This document shows positions 1 to 5,414 of a stretch of 5,414 bases of DNA, piece by piece. Numbering within the stretch: position 1 is the stretch's first letter; every line of letters begins with the position of its first letter. Under the pieces are notes generated by a model that was not told the origin of the DNA, searched no databases, and was given only the letters and a program-made list of their open reading frames with translations. The DNA is from JBDSTZ01 sp039927975. Its GTDB lineage: Bacteria; Pseudomonadota; Gammaproteobacteria; Burkholderiales; Burkholderiaceae_D. Made by a program: the position numbers and the translations under genes. The stretch lies in assembly GCA_039927975.1 (NCBI GenBank), contig JBDSTZ010000437.1, forward strand, positions 1-5,414, given 5' to 3'.

Positions 1-2195
1 AGCACGCGCGCACGCAGAGCCTCGCCTTCGGCATCGTCCGGCGGGCGGCCGTGTTCGCGCTCGAAACGCGCCAGCTGCTGATCGATCGCGGTGTTCATGA
101 ACATCGCCAGGATCGCCGGCGCCGGCCCGTTGATGGTCATCGACACCGAGGTGGCCGGGTCGCACAGGTCGAAACCCTCGTACAGCGCGGCCATGTCGTC
201 GAGCGTGGCGATCGATACGCCGGCGTTGCCGACCTTGCCGTAGATGTCGGGCCGCAGGTCGGGGTCGGCGCCGTACAGGGTGACCGAATCGAAGGCGGTC
301 GACAGGCGCTTGGCCGGCATGCCCTCCGACAGCAGCTTGAAGCGCCGATTGGTGCGAAAGGCGTCGCCCTCGCCGGCGAACATCCGGGTCGGGTCCTCGC
401 CGCTGCGCTTGAAGGGGAACACGCCGGCGGTGAACGGAAATGCGCCAGGCAAATTCTCGCGCAGCAGAAAGCGCAGCAGTTCGCCATCGTCTTCAAAGCG
501 CGGCAGCGCCACCTTCGGCACCGCCAGGCCGGACTGGGTGCGCGCGACCAGCGCCTCGCTGTCGCCGGCGCCGGCGCCGGCGTACCTCGCCTTCACCTGA
601 GGCCAGGCCTCCAGCAACTGCCTGGCATGCGCGTCGAGTGCGTTGTCGCGCACGGCGATCAGGGCCGCCAGGTCGACTGCCTGACCAGCCTCGCCCGCGA
701 TGCGCTGGGCCGCCCGCAACTGTTGGCGTTCGCGCGCCAGCGTGGCCTGGCGCTGCGCCCGCGCATGATAGGCGCGCACGGTCTCGGCGATCTCGGCGAG
801 GTAACGCGCGCGCGCCGCCGGCACGATCTGGCCGGTCTGGCCGGCCGCGTGGTGTGTGCCGCCCGAGGTGAGCCGGCCGGGCCGGCAATCGAGACCCAGA
901 TCGGCCAGCCGCGCCAGCAAGGCGTGGTACACCGCGCTGACGCCATCGTCGTTGAAGCGTGACGCCTGGGTGCCGTACACCGGCATCGATTCGATCGGAT
1001 CGCTCCACCGTTCGCGATTGCGCTGGACCTGGCGGGCGACGTCGCGCAGCGCATCCTGCGCGCCCTTGCGGTCGAATTTGTTGATCGCCACGAGGTCGGC
1101 GAAATCGAGCATGTCGATTTTTTCAAGCTGCGAGGCGGCGCCGAAATCGGGTGTCATCACATACATCGACAGGTCGACCTGCGCCACGATGGCGGCGTCG
1201 CCCTGGCCGATGCCCGAGGTCTCGACGATCACCAGGTCGAAGCCGGCCACCTTGCAGGCGGCGATCACGTCCGGCAGCGCCGCCGATATCTCCGAGCCGG
1301 CCGCGCGCGTGGCCAGCGAACGCATGAAAACCCGGTTGCGGCCTTGCCAGGGATGGATCGCGTTCATGCGGATCCGGTCGCCCAGCAGCGCGCCGCCCGA
1401 CTTGCGGCGCGACGGATCCATCGAGATGATGGCGATCTGCAGGCGGTCGTCCTGGTCGAGCCGCAGGCGGCGCACCAGTTCGTCCGTCAGCGAGGACTTG
1501 CCGGCCCCGCCGGTGCCGGTGATCCCCAGCGTCGGTACGCGCCGTTCGGCCGCCGCCGCCCGCAGCGATTCACGCAAGGCCGGCGCCGCGCCCGCCGCCG
1601 CTGACGGCGACGGCGCTTCCAGCGCCGTGATCAGTTGCGCCAGCGCGCGCTCGCGGGTTTCGCGCGCGCCTTCCCGCAGCGGCGCCAGGCTTGCCGGGGC
1701 GCGCCCCGCGAGGTCGAAGTCGCAGGCCGCCACCATGCTGGCGATCATGCCGGCCAGTCCCATCCGCTGACCATCCTCGGGACTGAAAATACGGCTCACG
1801 CCGTACGCCTGCAATTCGGCGATTTCCTCGGCCACGATGACGCCGCCGCCGCCGAACACCTTGATGTGGGCGCCGCCGCGCGCGCGCAGCAGGTCGATCA
1901 TGTACTTGAAGTAGTCGACATGCCCGCCCTGGTAGCTGGAGATGGCGATGCCCTGCACGTCCTCGGCCAGCGCGGCGCTGACTACCTCGTCGACCGAGCG
2001 GTTGTGGCCGAGGTGGATCACCTCGACGCCCTGCGCCTGCAGGATGCGCCGCATGATGTTGATGGCCGCGTCGTGGCCGTCGAACAGCGCGGCGGCGGTG
2101 ACGAAGCGCACCTTGTTGACGAGGGGGAGGGCGCGCGTCGCCTGGCCGCTGGCCGGCGTCGTGCTTGCCGCGATGGCGGCCGTGGTGTCTGGCAT
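1..2195 (-). CDS. icmF: Fused isobutyryl-CoA mutase IcmF (N-terminal 731 residues; C-terminus off the left edge)
   Basis: IcmF is a cytoplasmic adenosylcobalamin enzyme interconverting isobutyryl-CoA and n-butyryl-CoA, fused to the G-protein chaperone that loads and protects the cofactor. My translation runs from the ATG at 2195 to the window edge with no stop. Domains in order: a B12-binding domain at about residues 27-150 with the IcmF-style DGHDAA motif at 39-44 (H41 would be the lower cobalt ligand), SSYQGGH at 86-92 and GGGG at 115-118; a linker ending in an Ala/Pro-rich run; a MeaB/ArgK-like GTPase with P-loop GTGGAGKS at 227-234, MDPS at 259-262, ETSGIGQ at 325-331 and NKFD at 372-375; a helical second linker; and the start of the mutase domain at about 565, including TAGVFPF near 589-595. 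Family members are roughly 1,090 residues, so about a third is missing here. A GGAG ribosome-binding site supports the start. MCM large subunit plus a separate MeaB is excluded because all three parts lie in one frame. Substrate range cannot be fixed without the C-terminus. Confidence 0.96.
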   Translation of the reverse strand, partial: MPDTTAAIAASTTPASGQATRALPLVNKVRFVTAAALFDGHDAAINIMRRILQAQGVEVIHLGHNRSVDEVVSAALAEDVQGIAISSYQGGHVDYFKYMIDLLRARGGAHIKVFGGGGVIVAEEIAELQAYGVSRIFSPEDGQRMGLAGMIASMVAACDFDLAGRAPASLAPLREGARETRERALAQLITALEAPSPSAAAGAAPALRESLRAAAAERRVPTLGITGTGGAGKSSLTDELVRRLRLDQDDRLQIAIISMDPSRRKSGGALLGDRIRMNAIHPWQGRNRVFMRSLATRAAGSEISAALPDVIAACKVAGFDLVIVETSGIGQGDAAIVAQVDLSMYVMTPDFGAASQLEKIDMLDFADLVAINKFDRKGAQDALRDVARQVQRNRERWSDPIESMPVYGTQASRFNDDGVSAVYHALLARLADLGLDCRPGRLTSGGTHHAAGQTGQIVPAARARYLAEIAETVRAYHARAQRQATLARERQQLRAAQRIAGEAGQAVDLAALIAVRDNALDAHARQLLEAWPQVKARYAGAGAGDSEALVARTQSGLAVPKVALPRFEDDGELLRFLLRENLPGAFPFTAGVFPFKRSGEDPTRMFAGEGDAFRTNRRFKLLSEGMPAKRLSTAFDSVTLYGADPDLRPDIYGKVGNAGVSIATLDDMAALYEGFDLCDPATSVSMTINGPAPAILAMFMNTAIDQQLARFEREHGRPPDDAEGEALRARV
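564..581. repeat. Three tandem GCCGGC hexamers inside icmF
   Basis: Three perfect copies of the 6-bp unit GCCGGC lie in frame and encode Ala-Gly-Ala-Gly-Ala-Gly at residues 539-544, in the linker between the GTPase and mutase domains. Unit changes here would add or remove Ala-Gly pairs without shifting the frame. It may simply reflect high GC and a flexible loop. Confidence 0.6.
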
Positions 2196-2203
2196 GCGCG
2201 TGG

Positions 2204-2207
2204 CTCC
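2204..2207 (-). promoter_or_regulatory. Ribosome-binding site of icmF
   Basis: On the minus strand GGAG is followed by an 8-nt spacer and the ATG at 2195. It is the best Shine-Dalgarno match near the N-terminus and fixes the start just ahead of the B12-binding domain. Confidence 0.65.
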
Positions 2208-2224
2208 AAAAGGGTATTTCAGAT

Positions 2225-2278
2225 CGCTTCGCGCAGGGCGCCGGCTGCCGGGTAGGCGGGGCGCCGCGCGGCGAAGCG
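2225..2278 (-). other. Long imperfect stem-loop in the icmF leader
   Basis: CGCTTCGC at 2225-2232 is perfectly complementary to GCGAAGCG at 2271-2278. Inside these arms GGCGCC at 2237-2242 can pair with GGCGCC at 2260-2265, across a 4/5-nt internal loop and around a 17-nt apical loop. The structure would sit about 30 nt upstream of the icmF start codon. The pairing is visible in the sequence; any role in mRNA stability or translation is inference. It lacks a run of T and so does not look like an intrinsic terminator, and I find no B12-box sequence that would make it a cobalamin riboswitch. Confidence 0.45.
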
Positions 2279-2381
2279 GCGACAGCTCATTGTACTCCCG
2301 CGCGCTGCCCGGTTTGTGCGCACGTATTGACATCGAGCTAACATTTATTGCAAAAATAATCCCTAGCGGCAACAAAATGGC

Positions 2382-2387
2382 TATACT
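2382..2387 (+). promoter_or_regulatory. Candidate -10 element for the HD-GYP gene
   Basis: TATACT matches five of six positions of the sigma-70 -10 consensus, in the only AT-rich stretch before the gene. Transcription would begin near 2394, leaving about 43 nt before the ATG at 2438. The -35 position at normal spacing is poor (around 2359-2364). The consensus TTGACA at 2327 is too far upstream to pair with it, so an activator may be needed or the call may be wrong. Confidence 0.35.
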
Positions 2388-2437
2388 TCTTGCATACAGA
2401 TGTTGCGCTGGCTGAACAACCGACACCGGGCCGTCCC

Positions 2438-3658
2438 ATGCTGAAAAAAATCGATGCCGCGCAATTGAAGGTCGGGATGTACATCCACGATCTGAGCTGC
2501 GACTGGATGACCCATCCCTTTGTCCGCAACCGCTTCCTCATCGGCAGCGAGGCCGAGATCGCCAGGATCCGCGCGGCCGGCATCCACGACGTCGTCATCG
2601 ACAGCGACAAGGGGCTCGACGTCCAGGACGCGCCCACCGTGGCCGAGGTGGAAGCGCGCACCGAGGCCGAATTGACCGTCATCGCCAGCAAACCGGTGAT
2701 CGTCACGCGCGTCTCGCTGGCCGAGGAAATCAAGCGCGCCACCGTGATCCGCCACCAGGCCTCGGGACTGGTCAGAACCGTGATGCAGGACGCGCGGCTG
2801 GGCAAGGCGATCGAGCTCGACCAGGTCAGCCCGATGGTCCAGAACATCACCGAATCGATCCTGCGCAACCCGGGCGCGCTGGTCGGCCTGCTGCGCATCA
2901 AGACCAAGGACGACTACACTTTTCTGCATTCGGTCAGCGTGTGCGCGCTGCTGGTGGCGTTCTGCCGTTCGCGCAACATGGATGCCGACACCACCTACCA
3001 GGCCGGGCTGGGCGGGCTGCTGCACGACACCGGCAAGGCGCTGGTGCCCGACAACATCCTCAACAAGCCGGGCCCGCTCACCGACGCCGAGTTCGCCGTC
3101 ATCAAGAAGCATCCGCGCGACGGTTACGACATCCTTTGCAAGAGCGGCGACGTCGGTCCGATCCCGCTCGACATCACGCTCCACCACCATGAGCGGCGCG
3201 ATGGCAGCGGCTACCCCGACAAGCAGGGCGAGGGCGCGATCAGCGAGCTGGCGCAGATGGCCGCCATCGTCGACGTCTACGACGCCATCACCGCCGACCG
3301 CTGCTATCACAAGGGCATGTCGGCGGCCGAGGCGCTGCGCAAGATCTACGAGTGGAGCAAATTCCACTTCAATCCGGGCTATGTGCAGGAGTTCATGCGC
3401 TGCGTCGGCATCTACCCGGTCGGCACCATGGTGATGCTCGAATCAGGCCGCCTCGGGGTGGTGATCGAGCCGCATGAAACCAATCTGCTGGCGCCCAAGG
3501 TCAACGTGTTCTTCAACACCAGGAAGAACATCTACATCAAGCCCGAGACGGTCGACCTGTCGCGCGCGCTGGGCATGGGCGGCGGCGACAAGATCGTCCG
3601 CCACGAGTCGCCCGCCAAGTGGAATGTCGATCCGATGAAGTTCCTGGTGGTCGGCTAG
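2438..3658 (+). CDS. HD-GYP domain cyclic di-GMP phosphodiesterase with N-terminal DUF3391
   Basis: A predicted cytoplasmic 406-residue enzyme that hydrolyses cyclic di-GMP to pGpG and/or GMP, lowering the signal that promotes attachment. Residues 1 to about 125 match the DUF3391 pattern (KKIDAAQLKVGMYIHDL at the start), a module usually found ahead of HD-GYP. The HD-GYP core follows with its metal and substrate motifs: H164, HDTGK at 196-200, H225 in KKHP, HHHE at 249-252, DGSGYP at 255-260 and DVYDAIT at 279-285. Nothing expected is missing, so it should be active. A tail (GTMVMLESGRLGVV and after) is typical of the subfamily. I see no signal peptide, membrane segment or receiver domain. 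I chose the ATG at 2438 because the conserved N-terminus begins there and the candidate -10 element lies just upstream of an alternative in-frame TTG at 2390. Neither start has a clear Shine-Dalgarno. It stands alone and converges with the diguanylate cyclase. Confidence 0.93.
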   Translation: MLKKIDAAQLKVGMYIHDLSCDWMTHPFVRNRFLIGSEAEIARIRAAGIHDVVIDSDKGLDVQDAPTVAEVEARTEAELTVIASKPVIVTRVSLAEEIKRATVIRHQASGLVRTVMQDARLGKAIELDQVSPMVQNITESILRNPGALVGLLRIKTKDDYTFLHSVSVCALLVAFCRSRNMDADTTYQAGLGGLLHDTGKALVPDNILNKPGPLTDAEFAVIKKHPRDGYDILCKSGDVGPIPLDITLHHHERRDGSGYPDKQGEGAISELAQMAAIVDVYDAITADRCYHKGMSAAEALRKIYEWSKFHFNPGYVQEFMRCVGIYPVGTMVMLESGRLGVVIEPHETNLLAPKVNVFFNTRKNIYIKPETVDLSRALGMGGGDKIVRHESPAKWNVDPMKFLVVG

Positions 3659-3733
3659 ACCAACACCAGGGTCCCGGCCTGCGCCCGGCGTCGCCGGAAC
3701 TCCTCAGCCGCTCGCGGGTCCAACCTATATGGT
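3659..3733. other. Convergent spacer with short inverted repeats
   Basis: These 75 bp separate two converging genes. CCGGC at 3685-3689 can pair with GCCGG at 3693-3697 around a 3-nt loop. AACC at 3722-3725 pairs with GGTT at 3731-3734, overlapping the stop codon of the minus-strand gene. Neither is followed by a T run on either strand, so a terminator is possible but not demonstrated. Confidence 0.35.
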
Positions 3734-4774
3734 TTAGAAGAATTCGGCCGTGTCGTTCGACGCCACCGCGGTCAGCATGCCTTCGCTGACCAGCTCGTCG
3801 TAATGGCAAGCCTGGTTCCGCCCGTGCGACTTGGCGTAGTACAGCGCCTGGTCGGCGCGGCCGAGAATAATGACGGGCGATTCATAGGCGCTGATGCTGA
3901 CGAAACCGACGCTCACCGTCACCTGTCCGACCTGGGGGAACGCATGGGTTTCGACGTTGGTGCGGAAGCGCTCGATGATCTTGTGCGCGTTTTCCAGCGT
4001 GCTCGAGCGCAGCAGCACGACGAACTCTTCGCCGCCGAAGCGGAACACCCGGTCCTGCGCGCGGAACGACGATTGCAGCAGGTTGGCGATCAGGATCAGC
4101 ACTTCGTCGCCGTACAGGTGGCCGAAGCGGTCGTTGACCAGCTTGAAGTGGTCGACGTCGACCACCGCCAGCCACTGCTTCTCGGCCTCGCTGGGCAGGC
4201 GCCGCTCGGTCTCGCCCGGCAGCAGCACCTTTTGGTCGCAGCTGGCCTGCAGCATCTTGGCCAGCTGGTCGTCGAAGGTCTTGCGGTTGAGCAGGCCGGT
4301 GAGCGAGTCGCGTTCGCTGTAGTCGAGCAGGTTCTGGAAGTTGCGGAACACGCTGACGATGCCGCCGATCACCTGGATGATGTCGGCCGAGAAGGGCGCG
4401 CCGCGCACGATTTCCAGGCAGGTGTCGGCCTTGTCGCCGATCCAGATCGGCATCCACAGCGTGCGCGCGCCCTGCGCGTCGATCCCTTCGGCGCTGTTGC
4501 CCTGCTGCGCCAGGCAGCGCGCCAGGGCGGGATAGTCGGCCAGCGGCTCGCCCAGGCTGGTGCCGTCGAGCGTGTCTTCCATGCGCGGCGCCTTGCCGAC
4601 CCGGACCAGCGCGCGCGCGCGCACGAACTGGCGTCCGCGCACGGTCGAAATGGCCAATACCCGGGTTTGCGTGGCGCCCGCCAATTCCTGCACGGCCGAA
4701 ATCACCGAGATGTCGAGCATCGTGTGGTCGCGGTGGCCGGTCATGTCGACCATGTGCTTCAGAAGGGGATCCAT
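3734..4774 (-). CDS. Diguanylate cyclase with GAF-like N-terminal domain and GGEEF active site
   Basis: A predicted soluble 346-residue enzyme making cyclic di-GMP from two GTP. Residues 1 to about 145 have alternating strands and helices resembling a GAF-type sensor (ligand unknown), followed by a helix leading into the conserved DSLTGLLNR at 156-164. The GGDEF domain continues with DVDHFKLVND at 206-215 (D206 expected to bind metal), the inhibitory-site motif RAQD at 238-241, five residues ahead of GGEEF at 247-251, and ADQALYYAKSHGRN at 307-320. All catalytic residues are present, so it should be active and product-inhibited. The stretch between NRKTF and the DVDHF strand (about residues 176-201) is roughly 15 residues longer than in PleD. 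The ATG at 4774 is used although its Shine-Dalgarno is weak (GAGA, 4-nt spacing); M8, M11 or M19 are alternative starts. It is divergent from the Flp pilin gene and convergent with the HD-GYP gene. I see no membrane segment. Confidence 0.92.
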   Translation of the reverse strand: MDPLLKHMVDMTGHRDHTMLDISVISAVQELAGATQTRVLAISTVRGRQFVRARALVRVGKAPRMEDTLDGTSLGEPLADYPALARCLAQQGNSAEGIDAQGARTLWMPIWIGDKADTCLEIVRGAPFSADIIQVIGGIVSVFRNFQNLLDYSERDSLTGLLNRKTFDDQLAKMLQASCDQKVLLPGETERRLPSEAEKQWLAVVDVDHFKLVNDRFGHLYGDEVLILIANLLQSSFRAQDRVFRFGGEEFVVLLRSSTLENAHKIIERFRTNVETHAFPQVGQVTVSVGFVSISAYESPVIILGRADQALYYAKSHGRNQACHYDELVSEGMLTAVASNDTAEFF

Positions 4775-4965
4775 GTCGTCTCGGGGTGGGGTGGCGCCTC
4801 AGGCGCGCGACAGCGGTGGAGGATAAGGCCTTTTGGCATAAAGGGCAACATGTGGCGCGATTCACCGGACGATCAAACGGACGGGCGTGGACGTGCGCCG
4901 ATTCTACCGTTTTCCCGCCGCCGCGCCAGGGCTGTACGGAAAATATTAATGGCCCACGCCAACAG

Positions 4966-4983
4966 GCGGCGGGGCCCCGCCGC
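4966..4983. repeat. Perfect 18-nt GC-only palindrome
   Basis: GCGGCGGGG is followed immediately by its exact reverse complement CCCCGCCGC. It lies near the middle of the divergent region. No T run follows directly on either strand; on the minus strand a T-rich patch appears only about 20 nt later. It could be a hairpin, a protein-binding site or a chance product of high GC. Confidence 0.5.
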
Positions 4984-5033
4984 AGTCCCGCCCGGCGCAA
5001 TGTCCCCGGCGTAAATAATAGTGCTGTGTGGAA

Positions 5034-5096
5034 AACTTGCGTGACGTCAACTTGCCGTATGGAATCAAACTTTATAGTGATCTCAATGACGCAAGT
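5034..5096. promoter_or_regulatory. Three ACTTGC-type boxes around the candidate pilin promoter
   Basis: AACTTGC occurs at 5034-5040 and again at 5049-5055, a 15-bp direct repeat. An inverted copy lies at 5089-5096: ACGCAAGT is the exact reverse complement of ACTTGCGT at 5035-5042. The 8-bp palindrome TGACGTCA (5042-5049) lies between the first two. The outer inverted pair brackets the candidate -10 element at 5073-5078. This arrangement suits an operator, but no regulator is identified. Confidence 0.4.
5052..5078 (+). promoter_or_regulatory. Candidate promoter of the Flp pilin gene
   Basis: TATAGT at 5073-5078 matches five of six -10 positions. TTGCCG at 5052-5057 matches four of six -35 positions with a short 15-nt spacer. 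Transcription would start near 5085, giving a leader of about 105 nt. The -35 overlaps the second ACTTGC box. Confidence 0.4.
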
Positions 5097-5097
5097 G

Positions 5098-5123
5098 ATG
5101 CCGGCCCGACACCGAGCCGGCAT
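5098..5123 (+). other. Stem-loop in the pilin mRNA leader
   Basis: ATGCCGGC at 5098-5105 pairs perfectly with GCCGGCAT at 5116-5123 around a 10-nt loop. It would lie near the 5' end of the predicted pilin transcript, a position where hairpins often protect abundant mRNAs. No T run follows, so it is not an obvious attenuator. The function is inferred. Confidence 0.45.
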
Positions 5124-5180
5124 GGAGACGAAGCCGCTGTCTTCATGGCGTCAGGGGTAGGTTCTTTTCCATCAACTCAT

Positions 5181-5184
5181 GGAG
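5181..5184 (+). promoter_or_regulatory. Ribosome-binding site of the Flp pilin gene
   Basis: GGAG lies 6 nt before the ATG at 5191 and selects it over an in-frame ATG at 5179, which overlaps the site itself. ACTC (5175-5178) and GAGT (5182-5185) could form a small hairpin covering part of this site. Confidence 0.75.
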
Positions 5185-5190
5185 TCAATA

Positions 5191-5376
5191 ATGAGCAAAA
5201 TCATCACCGCAGTGAAATCCTTTGTCGCTGACGAAAATGGCGTTACGGCAATCGAATACGGTCTCATCGCTGCGCTGGTCGGCGTTGCCATCGTGACCAC
5301 TGTGACGGCGTTGGGCGGTCAGCTGAAAACGACCTTCAACGAAGTCATCGTCGCGATGGGCGGGAAAGCAGTCTAA
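5191..5376 (+). CDS. Flp/Fap-type pilin precursor (Tad-type IVb pilus subunit)
   Basis: A 61-residue prepilin. Flp pilins are exported, trimmed by a dedicated prepilin peptidase and assembled by the Tad machinery into adhesive surface fibres. Residues 1-17 form a leader with lysines (K3, K9) ending in G17. Cleavage after G17 would give a mature 44-residue protein beginning VTAIEYGLIA, with the conserved Glu at +5 (E22) and Tyr at +6 (Y23), the Flp signature. A hydrophobic helix follows at about 23-42, then a short polar tail. The length is normal for the family. The ATG at 5191 is fixed by a GGAG site. The gene uses visibly more A/T codons than its neighbours, which would suit high expression. 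A strong palindrome follows the stop. No assembly genes are in view, so whether a tad locus follows is unknown. A general type IV pilin (PilA) is unlikely given the small size and motif. Confidence 0.94.
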   Translation: MSKIITAVKSFVADENGVTAIEYGLIAALVGVAIVTTVTALGGQLKTTFNEVIVAMGGKAV

Positions 5377-5388
5377 ACACTGCTGTGC

Positions 5389-5414
5389 TTCGCGGACGGG
5401 GCCCCGTCCGCGAA
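5389..5414 (+). terminator. Perfect 26-nt palindrome after the pilin gene (probable terminator hairpin)
   Basis: TTCGCGGACGGGG at 5389-5401 is followed immediately by its exact reverse complement CCCCGTCCGCGAA at 5402-5414. It begins 12 nt after the pilin stop codon. The window ends at the last base of the right arm, so any T run that would complete an intrinsic terminator cannot be seen. It could instead be a processing or stabilising hairpin between the pilin and downstream genes, separating high pilin expression from lower expression further along. Confidence 0.6.

Larger units (their letters stand above)
2196..2437. other. Divergent intergenic region between icmF and the HD-GYP gene
   Basis: The icmF side is very GC-rich and holds its ribosome-binding site and leader stem-loop. 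A minus-strand TACAAT at 2294-2289 is a possible icmF -10 element, but it has no good -35 partner. The HD-GYP side (about 2325-2400) is markedly AT-rich and contains a consensus TTGACA at 2327-2332, an AT-rich near-palindrome around TTGCAA (2348-2353) and TATACT at 2382-2387. No coding region is apparent, apart from a possible 16-codon N-terminal extension of the HD-GYP gene from a TTG at 2390. Confidence 0.6.
4775..5190. other. Gene-free divergent control region between diguanylate cyclase and Flp pilin
   Basis: No open frame in these 416 bp resembles a protein; the long frames crossing it are extensions of shadow frames. The left part is GC-rich with AT-rich islands. A minus-strand TAGAAT at 4906-4901 is a weak -10 candidate for the cyclase gene. 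The middle carries a perfect 18-nt palindrome at 4966-4983 and a small TGGC/GCCA hairpin at 4950-4961. The right part (about 5010-5190) is more AT-rich and holds repeated ACTTGC boxes, a candidate pilin promoter, a leader hairpin and the pilin ribosome-binding site. Confidence 0.6.

Noticed and set aside
51..1770. Long plus-strand open frames of about 300 codons opposite icmF
   Set aside because: They are compositionally biased (Arg, Ala, Gly, Ser) with no recognisable domain, and the opposite strand encodes an unmistakable IcmF. High-GC codon bias produces such antisense frames.
2070..2081. DGHDAA in IcmF instead of the classical DxHxxG B12 motif
   Set aside because: From knowledge of the family, this variant is usual in IcmF, so it is not a defect.
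2327..2360. Consensus TTGACA paired with AATAAT as the HD-GYP promoter
   Set aside because: The spacer would be 22 nt, too long for a normal sigma-70 promoter; an AAAAAT with a 19-nt spacer is a poor alternative. Kept only as a comment in the intergenic description.
2196..2390. Cobalamin riboswitch upstream of icmF
   Set aside because: I find no B12-box sequence, and the available leader is short and dominated by one simple stem-loop.
2381..3367. 328-codon minus-strand frame opposite the HD-GYP gene
   Set aside because: It shows no domain pattern, and it is antisense to a gene whose catalytic motifs are all intact.
4832..4852. Sigma-54 promoter suggested by TTGGCATAAAGGGCAACA
   Set aside because: The GG and GC elements are 10 rather than 12 positions apart, and the TTGC half is missing.
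3803..5014. 403-codon plus-strand frame and a 413-codon minus-strand frame around the diguanylate cyclase
   Set aside because: Both are shadow frames: the real minus-strand frame holds the complete GGDEF signature, and these contain low-complexity Ala/Arg/His/Gln-rich sequence only.
5179..5190. Earlier ATG at 5179 as the pilin start
   Set aside because: It overlaps the GGAG ribosome-binding site that is properly spaced for the ATG at 5191, and the 5191 start gives a normal-length Flp leader.

Overview
The window looks like chromosomal DNA from a high-GC betaproteobacterium, most likely Oxalobacteraceae (Massilia, Duganella or Telluria type). This rests on the strong G/C bias at third codon positions, the close match of the first gene to proteobacterial IcmF, the DUF3391 + HD-GYP architecture, and a Tad/Flp-type pilin. 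The genus is inference; no rRNA or other marker is present.

Layout: (1) 1-2195, minus strand: the first 731 codons of icmF, a fused adenosylcobalamin-dependent isobutyryl-CoA mutase with a built-in MeaB-type G-protein chaperone; the C-terminal part of the mutase domain lies beyond the left edge. (2) 2196-2437: a divergent intergenic region with an icmF ribosome-binding site, a long imperfect stem-loop in the icmF leader, and an AT-rich stretch that probably holds the promoter of the next gene. (3) 2438-3658, plus strand: a DUF3391/HD-GYP protein with every expected catalytic motif, predicted to degrade cyclic di-GMP. (4) 3734-4774, minus strand, convergent with the previous gene: a diguanylate cyclase with a GAF-like N-terminal half, a GGEEF active site and an intact inhibitory RxxD site. 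(5) 4775-5190: a 416-bp divergent control region with no convincing gene but with palindromes, ACTTGC-type boxes, a candidate promoter and a leader hairpin. (6) 5191-5376, plus strand: a 61-residue Flp/Fap-type prepilin, followed by a perfect 26-nt palindrome at the window edge that is probably a terminator or processing hairpin.

The middle and right of the window form a plausible cyclic di-GMP/surface-attachment neighbourhood: a degrading enzyme and a synthesising enzyme lie tail to tail, and the synthesising enzyme is divergent from a Flp pilin gene. Sequence alone does not show that they work together. icmF is metabolic (interconversion of branched and straight C4 acyl-CoAs) and is probably unrelated to its neighbours. 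I see no mobile element, CRISPR array, tRNA or rRNA, and no clear sign of an undescribed system. The best leads are the control region upstream of the pilin and the structured icmF leader.
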